Of a stretch of 8,159 bases of DNA, positions 1 to 6,180 are shown piece after piece (the stretch's first letter is position 1; every line of letters starts with the position of its first letter). Origin of the DNA: an uncultured Desulfovibrionaceae bacterium (GTDB lineage Bacteria > Desulfobacterota > Desulfovibrionia > Desulfovibrionales > Desulfovibrionaceae); assembly GCA_947037905.1 (NCBI GenBank), contig CAMQUX010000053.1, positions 1 through 8,159 of the forward strand, in the 5' to 3' direction. Position numbers and translations under genes: made by a program. The notes under the pieces were generated by a model. It saw only the letters and a list, made by a program, of their open reading frames with translations. It did not search any database and was not told where the DNA came from.

Positions 1-48
1 TCTACACTAATCTTAACACTCTTTCCCTACACGACGCTCTTCCGATCT
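1..48 (+). other. Illumina sequencing adapter (assembly contamination)
   Basis: Bases 1-48 match the 3' part of the Illumina TruSeq i5 adapter: TCTACAC, an 8-base index TAATCTTA (which I recall as TruSeq HT index D506), then the read-1 primer sequence ending in GACGCTCTTCCGATCT. It is synthetic and not part of the genome. It happens to be open in the same frame as the capsid gene and would translate as STLILTLFPYTTLFRS, so an automatic gene caller could fuse a false N-terminus onto the capsid protein. Genuine sequence begins at 49. Confidence 0.98.
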
Positions 49-768
49 GACAAAGACCTTGTTTCATTAAATGGCAACGCAGCAAGCTATCGTTTTTCTG
101 AAGACAGAGCGTTTCTTGAAGCAATGAACAAAGAAATGGCAACAACTCTTTTCTACGGTAACGAAAAAACGCACCCAGGTAAATTTACAGGTTTCTCTCC
201 ACGTTTCAACGAATTATCAGAAGATGATTTGCTTTCAGGCTCACAAATAATTGATGCTGGCGGAACAGGCACAGAGAATACTTCTATTTATTTAGTAGTA
301 TGGAGCCCTAATTCAGTACACGGTATTTATCCAAAAGGAAGTGCAGCAGGTTTTCAGCAACATGATTTAGGCGAAGTAACTCTTCTTGATGAAAATGGCG
401 GACGTTATCAAGGCTTCCGAACACATTACAAATGGGATATCGGACTCTGTGTTCGTGACTGGCGTTATGTTGTGCGTATTGCAAATATCGACACAAAAGC
501 GCTCAGTAAAAATGCAGCAACAGGTGCTGATTTGGTAGATTTAATGATTCAAGCAACAGAACTTCCACCATCACTAAAAATAGGACGCCCTGCTTTCTAT
601 TGTAATAAAACAGTCGGTTCTTACCTACGTCGCCAAATAATCAATAAAAGTAACGTCATGTTATCTTTTGAGCAAATGGCAGAGAAAAAAGTGCTGCATT
701 TTGACGGTATTCCAATCCGCAGATGTGATGCTCTTTTAAGCACAGAACCAACAATCATACGTAAATAA
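49..768 (+). CDS. Phage major capsid protein, BPP-1-like, 5' partial
   Basis: Builds the icosahedral shell of the virion. The reading frame is open from the adapter junction at 49, giving 239 visible residues. The ATG at 124 is internal because capsid-like sequence (DKDLVSLNGNAASYRFSEDR) precedes it in frame. Recognisable stretches are FYGNEKTHPGKFTGFSPRF, IDAGGTGTENTSIYLVVWSP, HGIYPKGSAAGF, GRYQGFRTHYKWDIGLCVRD, and a C-terminal FDGIPIRRCDALLSTEP. This pattern is typical of the podovirus capsid family that includes Bordetella phage BPP-1 (Pfam name GP7 or similar). From family knowledge, BPP-1 capsid has an HK97-like fold with altered topology and full length is about 330 residues, so roughly 90 N-terminal residues are probably missing. 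It is followed after 12 bases by the cement gene. The family call is from memory of homologues, not a search. Confidence 0.93.
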   Translation, partial: DKDLVSLNGNAASYRFSEDRAFLEAMNKEMATTLFYGNEKTHPGKFTGFSPRFNELSEDDLLSGSQIIDAGGTGTENTSIYLVVWSPNSVHGIYPKGSAAGFQQHDLGEVTLLDENGGRYQGFRTHYKWDIGLCVRDWRYVVRIANIDTKALSKNAATGADLVDLMIQATELPPSLKIGRPAFYCNKTVGSYLRRQIINKSNVMLSFEQMAEKKVLHFDGIPIRRCDALLSTEPTIIRK

Positions 769-780
769 AGAGGTATAAAC

Positions 781-1167
781 ATGTATTTAGATAATAAATT
801 ACTCTATTCAAAAGAACAAAAAGTGCAGAATTCTTCTACTTCAGGAGCATGTTACACAGGCAACATGCAAGGCGCAAAAAACTCCTTAGAACTTTTTTTT
901 GCAGTTGTAGAAGCATTTGATAATCTTACAGAGTTAAGCATTGACCTTGAAAGTGCTAATGACAAAGACTTTAACGATAAAATAGACCATGGCTCTTTAG
1001 GAGTGCTACTTTTAGAAGATTTACAAGGCGGCGAAATTCACTTTGCTGTGCGTCTTCCAAAAGATTGTAAAAATTACACTCGTCTAGTTTATACAGTAGT
1101 TGGAACTGCGCCAACAAAAGGGCAAATAACTGCTGGGTATGTTTTAGATGCTCCATGCGACATCTAA
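781..1167 (+). CDS. Capsid cement (decoration) protein, Bbp16 family
   Basis: A 128-residue protein starting MYLDNKLLYS. It has the hallmarks of the Bbp16 family, the cement protein of phage BPP-1, which sits on the outside of the capsid as jelly-roll dimers and stabilises it. The opening (YLDNKLLYSKEQ), the central FFAVVEAFDN and the C-terminal RLVYTVVGTAPTKGQITAGYV agree with that family, and the length fits. It begins 12 bases after the capsid stop, with AGAGG at 769-773 and a 7-base spacer, so the two genes are surely cotranscribed. A strong terminator hairpin follows at 1208-1234. No signal peptide or membrane segment is visible. Confidence rests on sequence pattern plus its position next to the capsid gene. 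Confidence 0.88.
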   Translation: MYLDNKLLYSKEQKVQNSSTSGACYTGNMQGAKNSLELFFAVVEAFDNLTELSIDLESANDKDFNDKIDHGSLGVLLLEDLQGGEIHFAVRLPKDCKNYTRLVYTVVGTAPTKGQITAGYVLDAPCDI

Positions 1168-1207
1168 GATTTAAACGCTAGTCATTAACACAAATCTTTA
1201 ACACAAA

Positions 1208-1234
1208 GGGGAAGAATATTTTCTTCCCCCTTTT
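1208..1234 (+). terminator. Intrinsic terminator after capsid/cement genes
   Basis: Perfect 9-bp stem GGGGAAGAA (1208-1216) with TTCTTCCCC (1221-1229), loop TATT, one extra C at 1230, then TTTT; flanking AAA could pair with the T-run. It lies between the cement gene and the tail adaptor gene, whose ATG is only 15 bases after the T-run. There is no room for a normal promoter in between, so the downstream genes probably depend on read-through. This would raise capsid and cement expression relative to tail genes. Confidence 0.85.
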
Positions 1235-1248
1235 ATAGAAACAAAATT

Positions 1249-1818
1249 ATGATAACAAAAATAGAACTCATTAACACAGCCTTACTGCGTCTTGGTCAAG
1301 CTATGATTAGCTCACTCGATGAACCCTCAACAGAAGCGCTAACCGCCTCAATGCTTTACACTCCAGCACTTGAAACGCTCCTTCGTGAATTTCCTTGGAA
1401 TTTTGCAAAAAAGAGAGTGCATCTTGCGTCCATTCAAATAACGGATGAAACTGCGTACAAACACGGATTTATTTTACCAAACGACTGTTTAGCTATTTTA
1501 GAAATATTACCAAAAAATGGGCTAGAAGAATCACCTTACATAATCGAAGGGAATGTTCTTTATACAGACCAAGAAAAAGTACTGCTCGTGTACACTCGTA
1601 TGGTCGAAAATATCGCAGAATTTTCATCGCAGTTTTGTGATGCTCTTTCGTGGCGCCTCGCAACAGAACTAAGTATCCCGCTCACGCACAATTTACAACT
1701 ACAACAAAATATGCTGCAGCTGTACGAAAGATCGCTTGGGCTTGCCAAAAAAGGCAATGCAGAAGAGCACAGAGCAGAAAAAACAAGAGCAAATAAATAC
1801 ATAAATGCTCGTTTATAA
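1249..1818 (+). CDS. Tail adaptor / tail tubular protein A (T7 gp11-like)
   Basis: A 189-residue protein of the T7 gp11 (TTPA) type, the ring that connects the portal to the tail nozzle. Visible family signatures are the N-terminal helix INTALLRLGQAMISSLDEPS, then TPALETLLREFPWNFAKKRV at about residues 38-57, a central HGFILPNDCLAILEI, and the C-terminal DALSWRLATELSIPLT followed by an amphipathic helix ending LGLAKKGNAEEHRAEKTR. Length matches the family. The ATG at 1249 has no clear Shine-Dalgarno sequence (upstream is ATAGAAACAAAATT), and it sits just after the terminator at 1208-1234, so expression is probably lower than that of the capsid genes. An open minus-strand frame over its 3' end is a shadow. 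Confidence 0.88.
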   Translation: MITKIELINTALLRLGQAMISSLDEPSTEALTASMLYTPALETLLREFPWNFAKKRVHLASIQITDETAYKHGFILPNDCLAILEILPKNGLEESPYIIEGNVLYTDQEKVLLVYTRMVENIAEFSSQFCDALSWRLATELSIPLTHNLQLQQNMLQLYERSLGLAKKGNAEEHRAEKTRANKYINARL

Positions 1819-1830
1819 TAAGGATTTTCT

Positions 1831-2010
1831 ATGAGTTTTGCGTTAATTTTACACAATTTTGCAAGTTATAGCAAAGATATAGCAAATTTTTGCGATAACT
1901 TAATAAGTATTTTACAAGTTATTACAATTATATAAGAAGTTTTTGTGATAATTTTGCAAGAGTTTTATAGTCTATATCAAGGCTTCTGCGATATTTTTGC
2001 AAGGATATAG
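1831..2010 (+). pseudogene. Possible broken or decayed small ORF (in-frame TAA)
   Basis: An ATG at 1831, preceded by AAGGA at 1820-1824 with a 6-base spacer, opens a 34-residue frame (MSFALILHNFASYSKDIANF onward) ending in TAA at 1933-1935. The same frame then stays open for 24 more codons to TAG at 2008-2010. The two halves look related: SYSKDIANFCDN in the first and FYSLYQGFCDI in the second. Either this is a decayed gene or a short AT-rich repeat that happens to be open. I recognise no homologue, and the underlying DNA repeats favour non-coding sequence. Confidence 0.25.
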
Positions 2011-2040
2011 TAAAGTTATAAAGGGATATAATAAGGATAT
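1855..2040 (+). repeat. AT-rich island with degenerate 43-bp tandem repeat
   Basis: The gap between the tail adaptor and Bbp19-type genes is extremely AT-rich and repetitive. TTTTGCAAG occurs at 1857, 1952 and 1995, and TTYTGYGATA at 1941 and 1984, with a weaker copy at 1888. The 1941-1960 and 1984-2003 blocks are a clear pair with a 43-bp period. It ends in ATATAGTAAAG, GGGATATAATAAGG and ATATAAC. A perfect TATAAT lies at 2027-2032 but has no matching -35. The function is unknown; a phage regulatory region or relic sequence is possible. Confidence 0.55.
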
Positions 2041-2043
2041 AAC

Positions 2044-2349
2044 ATGACACTAAAAGATACTTCCCGTACTCTATCACGCCATCATAAAGATGAAAGAATA
2101 GATTTTACACGAACATGCGAGCTAGAGGACATAGCAAATCTTATGCTTTTGCCAGCTGGAAGAAGATTTTTAGCACGTATTTTAGACTTATGTGCCTGCT
2201 CCAAACCACTCTTAGGCTCAGAGCAAGACATGGCAATCGCAGAAGGCAAAAGACGTATAGGATTTATTATAGAACAAGATATAAAAGAAAAATTTTCAGC
2301 ACAAGAACTTGGGAAAATATATGATGAGCAAACAAGACAAAATAAATAA
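2044..2349 (+). CDS. Bbp19-type phage protein
   Basis: A 101-residue protein. Its core, AGRRFLARILDLCACSKPLL, then EQDMAIAEGKRRIGFIIEQD, matches the pattern of the small Bbp19-like domain found in BPP-1-like podoviruses, where GRRFLWRLLE and an EGRRNVGL-type motif flank a variable loop. The exact role is not known to me; the location within the tail and internal-protein genes suggests a virion or assembly function. The start at 2044 is supported by AAGGA at 2033-2037 with a 6-base spacer. The 3' end overlaps the next gene by about 29 bases, so translation is likely coupled. No membrane segment or signal peptide is visible. The alternate frame open inside it is a shadow. Confidence 0.78.
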   Translation: MTLKDTSRTLSRHHKDERIDFTRTCELEDIANLMLLPAGRRFLARILDLCACSKPLLGSEQDMAIAEGKRRIGFIIEQDIKEKFSAQELGKIYDEQTRQNK

Positions 2350-3091
2350 ATTTGACGACATAGAAACTTATGGCAATTCTCTCAGTTCAAAAACAGACCA
2401 TAAAAAAATTTTACCAGCTACAAATTCAAGAATGAAAAAAATAAAGAATAAAAAATTAGAAAGTGCTGACTCCATGAGTGAGTGCTTCAAAAATGAAGAA
2501 TTTGAAATTGAGAATTTAAAAGAAGATTTCAAAACTAGCGAGTTAGAAAATGCGAACTGTGAAAAGAAAAAGATAGAAATTAAAGAATTTGAGAGCAAAA
2601 AAAATGTCATAGAGATCATAGAAACAACAAAAGAACATGTGGAGTATCTTGCAAATAATCTTCGCAAGCTTGATGAAAAAGAACTCTTCTATATGCGTGG
2701 AAAAAATGCAAAAGAAGAGCTGCGAATATCTGTTGAATATTCCATTTGGACAAAGTCCGTGCTGTATAATGATGAATGTATAGCAATTTTTGGATTTGCA
2801 AAGCATAACGCAAACGATTCTAAAGGAGTCCCATGGCTTTTAGCCTCAGACAAATTACAAAAACTCTCTATTCGCATAGCAAGACTTTGCCCTTTCTACA
2901 TTAACAAAATGCTTGAAGATGCACAGTATCTTGAAAATTATATCCTAAGCGAACACACTCACTCAATTAAATGGCTAAAATGGCTAGGATTTTCATTCGA
3001 TGAGCCACAAGAATTTGGAATTTTTAACAAACAATACAGGAGGTTTTATTTATGTGCTCCCCAGTACTGCCAACTCTTTCAGGAGCTTTAA
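2321..3091 (+). CDS. gp13-like internal virion protein (DUF2833, GNAT-like) with N-terminal extension
   Basis: A 256-residue protein if started at ATG 2321 (ATG 2324 and TTG 2309 are alternatives); only a weak GGGA precedes it. Residues about 95-245 match the T7 gp13-like family, a GNAT-fold relative of acetyltransferases found in phage virion gene clusters. The matching stretches are NVIEIIETTKEHVEYLANNL, ISVEYSIWTKSVLYNDECIAIFGF split by a beta turn, KGVPWLLASDKLQ, INKMLEDAQYLENYI, HTHSIKWLKWLGFSF and YRRFY. The family is normally about 140 residues. Here residues 1-94 are an extra low-complexity segment rich in Lys, Glu, Asn and Phe (for example FKNEEFEIENLKED and KKKIEIKEFESKK) with coiled-coil character and no recognisable domain. 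Overlaps: about 29 bases with the Bbp19-type gene and 40 bases with the following gp14-like gene. Enzymatic activity is not established. Confidence 0.85.
   Translation: MMSKQDKINKFDDIETYGNSLSSKTDHKKILPATNSRMKKIKNKKLESADSMSECFKNEEFEIENLKEDFKTSELENANCEKKKIEIKEFESKKNVIEIIETTKEHVEYLANNLRKLDEKELFYMRGKNAKEELRISVEYSIWTKSVLYNDECIAIFGFAKHNANDSKGVPWLLASDKLQKLSIRIARLCPFYINKMLEDAQYLENYILSEHTHSIKWLKWLGFSFDEPQEFGIFNKQYRRFYLCAPQYCQLFQEL
3038..3051 (+). promoter_or_regulatory. Strong ribosome binding site inside the gp13-like gene
   Basis: AGGAGG at 3038-3043 with an 8-base spacer (TTTTATTT) precedes ATG 3052. It is the strongest Shine-Dalgarno sequence in the window and fixes the start of the gp14-like gene. 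The same bases encode the conserved Arg-Arg-Phe of the upstream protein's C-terminal YRRFY motif, so the site is read both as codons and as a ribosome binding site. Confidence 0.85.
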
Positions 3092-3519
3092 AAATTGGTT
3101 CCGGAATATTTGATGCGTTAGGTAAAAATGACAAGATTGATGCAAAAATAGCGGAAGCCCAAAGGGAACAAGAAAACTTACAAAAACAAGCGTTCTTTAC
3201 CCTTGATCAAAATCAAAGATCTGAAGATTTACACAATATGGAACTAAGCCAAAGCATAGGCTCAGTTAGAAGTTCTCTAGCATCACAAGGAATAGTTATA
3301 AATGATGCAGATTCAAGCGCCATGCATTTAGAAAATGACATGGAATATTTTGGAGGCTTAGAAGCTCTTAATATGCGCGAACAGAGTGAATTTCAACTTG
3401 AAGATATCCAGTACAAATCAGATGAGCTCACGCACGGTATATCCGCACTTAGAAAGGGAAAAAACACTAGCATGATCTCACTACTCTTTGACACAGGTAG
3501 TTCAATATTTGATGATTAA
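3052..3519 (+). CDS. Internal virion protein, T7 gp14-like
   Basis: A 155-residue protein beginning MCSPVLPTLSGALKIGSGIF, the Met-Cys start plus small hydrophobic helix usual in phage internal virion proteins of the gp14 type (T7 gp14 also starts MC). It continues with a Gln/Glu-rich helical region (IAEAQREQENLQKQAFFTLD) and the typical SVRSSLASQGIVIND segment with nearby Ser-Ser, then MREQSEFQLEDIQYKSDELT. In T7, gp14 is packed inside the head and is ejected into the cell envelope to help form the DNA translocation channel; a similar role is inferred here. It is a little shorter than T7 gp14. It starts inside the gp13-like gene, and the start is set by the AGGAGG at 3038-3043. Confidence 0.82.
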   Translation: MCSPVLPTLSGALKIGSGIFDALGKNDKIDAKIAEAQREQENLQKQAFFTLDQNQRSEDLHNMELSQSIGSVRSSLASQGIVINDADSSAMHLENDMEYFGGLEALNMREQSEFQLEDIQYKSDELTHGISALRKGKNTSMISLLFDTGSSIFDD

Positions 3520-3569
3520 AATAACTAACACAAGTATCTACAAAAGAAACAAAAGGAAGCAGAAAAAAA

Positions 3570-3620
3570 ATGAGAAAAAATTATTATAAAACATATGTAG
3601 GAATGAATTATGGGCTATAA
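3570..3620 (+). CDS. Possible 16-residue leader ORF before the nozzle gene
   Basis: ATG at 3570 is preceded by AAGGA (within AAAAGGAAGC, 3551-3560) and encodes MRKNYYKTYVGMNYGL, ending TAA at 3618-3620. It overlaps the first 11 bases of the nozzle gene in another frame, and covers that gene's own AGGA site. It could couple translation into the nozzle gene or be chance. No homologue is recognised. Confidence 0.2.
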   Translation: MRKNYYKTYVGMNYGL

Positions 3621-5715
3621 TCTTATGCAAACCTCCTTTGCGCACGGTGAGATATCAGAAGAACTTTTCGGACGTGTAGATCTTGATTCGTACTCAAAAG
3701 CACTAGCAGAATGTAAAAATTTCTTCGTACACGCAGCAGGTGGTATTTCACTTCGTCCAGGAACTCATTATATTTGCGACATTGCACAGCACGAAAAAAA
3801 AGCTCGGCTTATCCCTTTTCAGTTCTCAACTACACAAACTTATATTCTTCTTTTTGAAGATAAATGTGTGCGTTTTGTGCAAGATTTAGGAACAGTTATC
3901 TATCCGCACGAGCACGAAAAAGCTGGTGAGCAAGTTGTTATAGAACTGCCTTATACAGAAGCAGAACTCTACGACATAAGTTTTGTACAATCAGCAGATA
4001 TTCTCTATCTTGCGCATAAAAATCACCCCCCTGCTCAGCTCATGCGCTTTGACCATCATGATTGGAAATATGAAAAAATATCATTTACTCCAAAACTCCC
4101 AGCACCCACAAATTTGGCACTTTCACAAACTCACACAGGAACTGAAAACTATACGTATAAAGTTTCTGCTTATAATACTGACACCTTACAAGAATCCCCT
4201 GCAACAGCAGAACTAAGCATAGCAAGCGCTCATTTAGGCTTAGATGGAAGAAGAATAACACTCACGTGGGATAAAGTAGAAAATGCTAACCTGTATAATA
4301 TTTACAAGGAAAGCACTGGAATTTTTGGCTGGATTGGGCAAGTTGAAGCAAAGGACGCAAGCAAAACAAGCTTTAGTTACATCGATAAAAATTATGGGGC
4401 AGATGTTAATGATACTCCAAGTGCGTGGAAAAATTATTTCGATGAAGAAAAAAAATACCCTTCACTTGTAAGTTTTTATCAACAACGCCTCTGCTTTGCA
4501 GCGAGCGAAAAAGAACCGCAAAAAATATGGATGAGCCGTACAGCAGACTATGAAAACTTCAGCTCAAGCTCCCCTGCAATGGCAGATGATGCGGTAGTTT
4601 TAACAATCGCAGGCTCGCAAGTTAATCAAATTTACGGGCTTGTGTCGCTACGAATTCTTCTCGCACTCACAGCCGGTGCTGAATGGTCGCTAGATGGCGG
4701 TGGTGGCGCTATTAGCCCTCTGAGTGTTCAAGCAACACAGCAGTCTTATTATGGCTCTGCAAAGCTTCCGCCTCTTGTTTTAGGTGCCTCAATTTTACAT
4801 GTTGAGCGAGGTTATAATGCTTTGCGAGATCTCTCCTATTCTATGGAAATAGACAGCTACTCAGGAAACGATTTATCCGTGCGTGCAAAACATCTTCTGC
4901 GAGACCATACAATTACGTCTTGGGCGTATCAAGCTAATCCTGATGGCATAATTTGGATGGTCAGAGACGATGGAAGACTTCTTGGTTTTACTTTTTTAAA
5001 AGAACATCAAGTTTTTGCATGGCATCAGCATGAAACAGACGGGTTTGTAGAAAACGTCTGTGCATTACAAGAAGAAGATGGTGATAGTATTTATTTTATT
5101 GTACGCCGAAAAGATAGTACTGGCATGTTTAAACGATACATAGAAAAACTTGCAAAACCTTTTAACGGTGGCGATATATCAGATTCGTTCTTTGTGGACT
5201 CAGGGCTCGCCTATGAGGGAGAACCAGAGAACACCTTCGCAGGTTTTGAACATCTAGCAGGTAAAGAAATAGTAGGCCTTGCAGATGGTGCACCTTTTCG
5301 TGCAACTGTAAACGCACAAGGTGAAATCAAACTCCAAAGGGACGCAAAAAAAATGCACGCTGGATTAAGTTATACAGGAAAGCTCAAAACTTTACGCCTT
5401 AACTCGTCCGATGGGCAAGGAACATTGCAAGGAAGAAAACAGACCATAAGCAAAATCACTCTGCGCTTAAAAAATTCTCTTGGTGGTTTTGTAGGAAAAG
5501 AACGCATCGCCATTCACGGAAAAGCGTTCAAAGAAGAATTTACAGAGCTTAAATCCAAAGGCGGACAAAGCTTAGAGCAAGCAGCAATCCCTTATAGTGG
5601 TGATATAAGCTTACATGCGTCCACTCAGTGGAACAATCATGGGCAAATTATTATCGAACAAAGAGACCCACTGCCCTTTACGCTCCTTGCTCTTATTTTA
5701 GATATGAGCAATTAG
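3610..5715 (+). CDS. Phage nozzle protein / tail tubular protein B (T7 gp12-like)
   Basis: A 701-residue protein forming the distal tube of the short tail, through which DNA leaves the virion. The N-terminus is diagnostic: QTSFAHGEISEELFGRVDLD, then ALAECKNFFV, GGISLRPGTHY (residues about 7-54) and RLIPFQFSTTQTYILLFED. A fibronectin-like insert spans about 164-262 (PAPTNLALSQ, YTYKVSAYN, ITLTWDKVENANLYNIY). It is followed by YPSLVSFYQQRLCFAASEKE and WMSRTADYENF (about 283-317), LTAGAEWSLDGG (about 353-364), and WHQHETDGFVENVCAL (about 471-486). The C-terminal part contains AGFEHLAGKEIVGLADG. Length is normal, so it appears intact. Start ATG 3610 has AGGA at about 3599-3602. The gene ends in a 26-bp tandem duplication that contains its stop codon, then a terminator. 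Several short ORFs inside it in other frames are shadows. Confidence 0.93.
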   Translation: MGYNLMQTSFAHGEISEELFGRVDLDSYSKALAECKNFFVHAAGGISLRPGTHYICDIAQHEKKARLIPFQFSTTQTYILLFEDKCVRFVQDLGTVIYPHEHEKAGEQVVIELPYTEAELYDISFVQSADILYLAHKNHPPAQLMRFDHHDWKYEKISFTPKLPAPTNLALSQTHTGTENYTYKVSAYNTDTLQESPATAELSIASAHLGLDGRRITLTWDKVENANLYNIYKESTGIFGWIGQVEAKDASKTSFSYIDKNYGADVNDTPSAWKNYFDEEKKYPSLVSFYQQRLCFAASEKEPQKIWMSRTADYENFSSSSPAMADDAVVLTIAGSQVNQIYGLVSLRILLALTAGAEWSLDGGGGAISPLSVQATQQSYYGSAKLPPLVLGASILHVERGYNALRDLSYSMEIDSYSGNDLSVRAKHLLRDHTITSWAYQANPDGIIWMVRDDGRLLGFTFLKEHQVFAWHQHETDGFVENVCALQEEDGDSIYFIVRRKDSTGMFKRYIEKLAKPFNGGDISDSFFVDSGLAYEGEPENTFAGFEHLAGKEIVGLADGAPFRATVNAQGEIKLQRDAKKMHAGLSYTGKLKTLRLNSSDGQGTLQGRKQTISKITLRLKNSLGGFVGKERIAIHGKAFKEEFTELKSKGGQSLEQAAIPYSGDISLHASTQWNNHGQIIIEQRDPLPFTLLALILDMSN

Positions 5716-5753
5716 CACTTTTGTGAAATATGAGCAATTAGCACTTTTGTGAA
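5702..5753 (+). repeat. 26-bp tandem duplication at the nozzle stop codon
   Basis: Two perfect copies of a 26-bp unit (beginning ATATGAGCAATTAGCAC) at 5702-5727 and 5728-5753, followed by a 7-base partial third copy ATATGAA. The unit carries the last codons and TAG stop of the nozzle gene, so the duplicated copy is outside the coding region. It looks like a recent slippage or repair event. Confidence 0.95.
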
Positions 5754-5775
5754 ATATGAATATATAAATAATGTT

Positions 5776-5811
5776 AAAGAAATCCTCTTAATAATAGAGG
5801 ATTTCTTTTTT
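5776..5811 (+). terminator. Intrinsic terminator at end of phage structural block
   Basis: Perfect 13-bp stem AAAGAAATCCTCT (5776-5788) with AGAGGATTTCTTT (5796-5808), 7-base loop TAATAAT, and a run of T immediately after. It follows the nozzle gene by about 60 bases and ends the co-oriented phage genes. Because the stem begins with A-rich sequence, it may also work in the opposite direction. Confidence 0.92.
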
Positions 5812-6165
5812 CTGCATATACTTATTTATAAAAGATATAAAATAAAACTCGAAATCGAATCAAGATAAAATACGATACGATACGATACGATACGAAAAAA
5901 TAAATGAAAAATAAACGAATATCAGTAAATACTGAGTAAATAGAGAGCAAGTATCAGCTAAATATAAATGAAAATTTGAGCAAATAAAGAACTAAATATA
6001 TTAGGCAAATAGAGCGCCAAAGCAAGGCAAATAGAAAACTAAACTTTTAAGCACATAGCGAAGAAAAATTGCAGAAAAATCGACCGAAATATAAATGAAA
6101 ATTGTACTGAAATATAAACTGAAATTATACGAAAAAAAATAAAAATTGACCAATCAAAAACAAGT
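5812..6165. other. Non-coding AT-rich region between phage block and maf
   Basis: No convincing gene on either strand. It holds a perfect five-copy TACGA array (5871-5895), a small palindrome CAGTAAATACTG (5923-5934), and repeated words: AAATATAAATGAAAATT at 5960-5976 and 6087-6103 with a diverged copy at 6110-6126, and GCAAATAGAG/GCAAATAGAA-type words near 5978, 6004 and 6027. It may be the phage-host junction; no attachment-site core or tRNA is visible. Confidence 0.7.
5871..5895 (+). repeat. TACGA pentanucleotide repeat, five copies
   Basis: Five perfect head-to-tail copies of TACGA, flanked by A-runs. It lies about 60 bases past the phage terminator and about 280 bases before maf, outside any gene, so length changes would not shift a reading frame. 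Confidence 0.95.
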
Positions 6166-6174
6166 TTGTACAAG
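6146..6174 (+). promoter_or_regulatory. Weak sigma-70-like promoter candidate for maf-ubiX
   Basis: TTGACC at 6146-6151, a 17-base spacer, and TACAAG at 6169-6174 (4 of 6 matches to TATAAT). The predicted transcript start falls at about 6181, the maf ATG itself, which would make a leaderless message. It is a plausible but unproven call; the AT-rich region upstream offers other weak matches. Confidence 0.25.
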
Positions 6175-6180
6175 AAGAGC

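Noticed and set aside
124..126. ATG 124 as the start of the capsid gene
   Set aside because: Capsid-like residues continue in frame upstream to the adapter at 49; the gene is 5' truncated.
1560..1856. Minus-strand 98-codon frame over the tail adaptor gene
   Set aside because: It is a Cys/Ser-rich shadow opposite a well-supported gene, with no family features.
2004..2039. Promoter from the TATAAT at 2027-2032
   Set aside because: No -35 at the right distance, and the predicted transcript start would fall after the ribosome binding site of the gene at 2044.
6166..6168. TTG 6166 as the maf start
   Set aside because: No ribosome binding site, and the extra five residues are not family-like; ATG 6181 fits the usual N-terminus.
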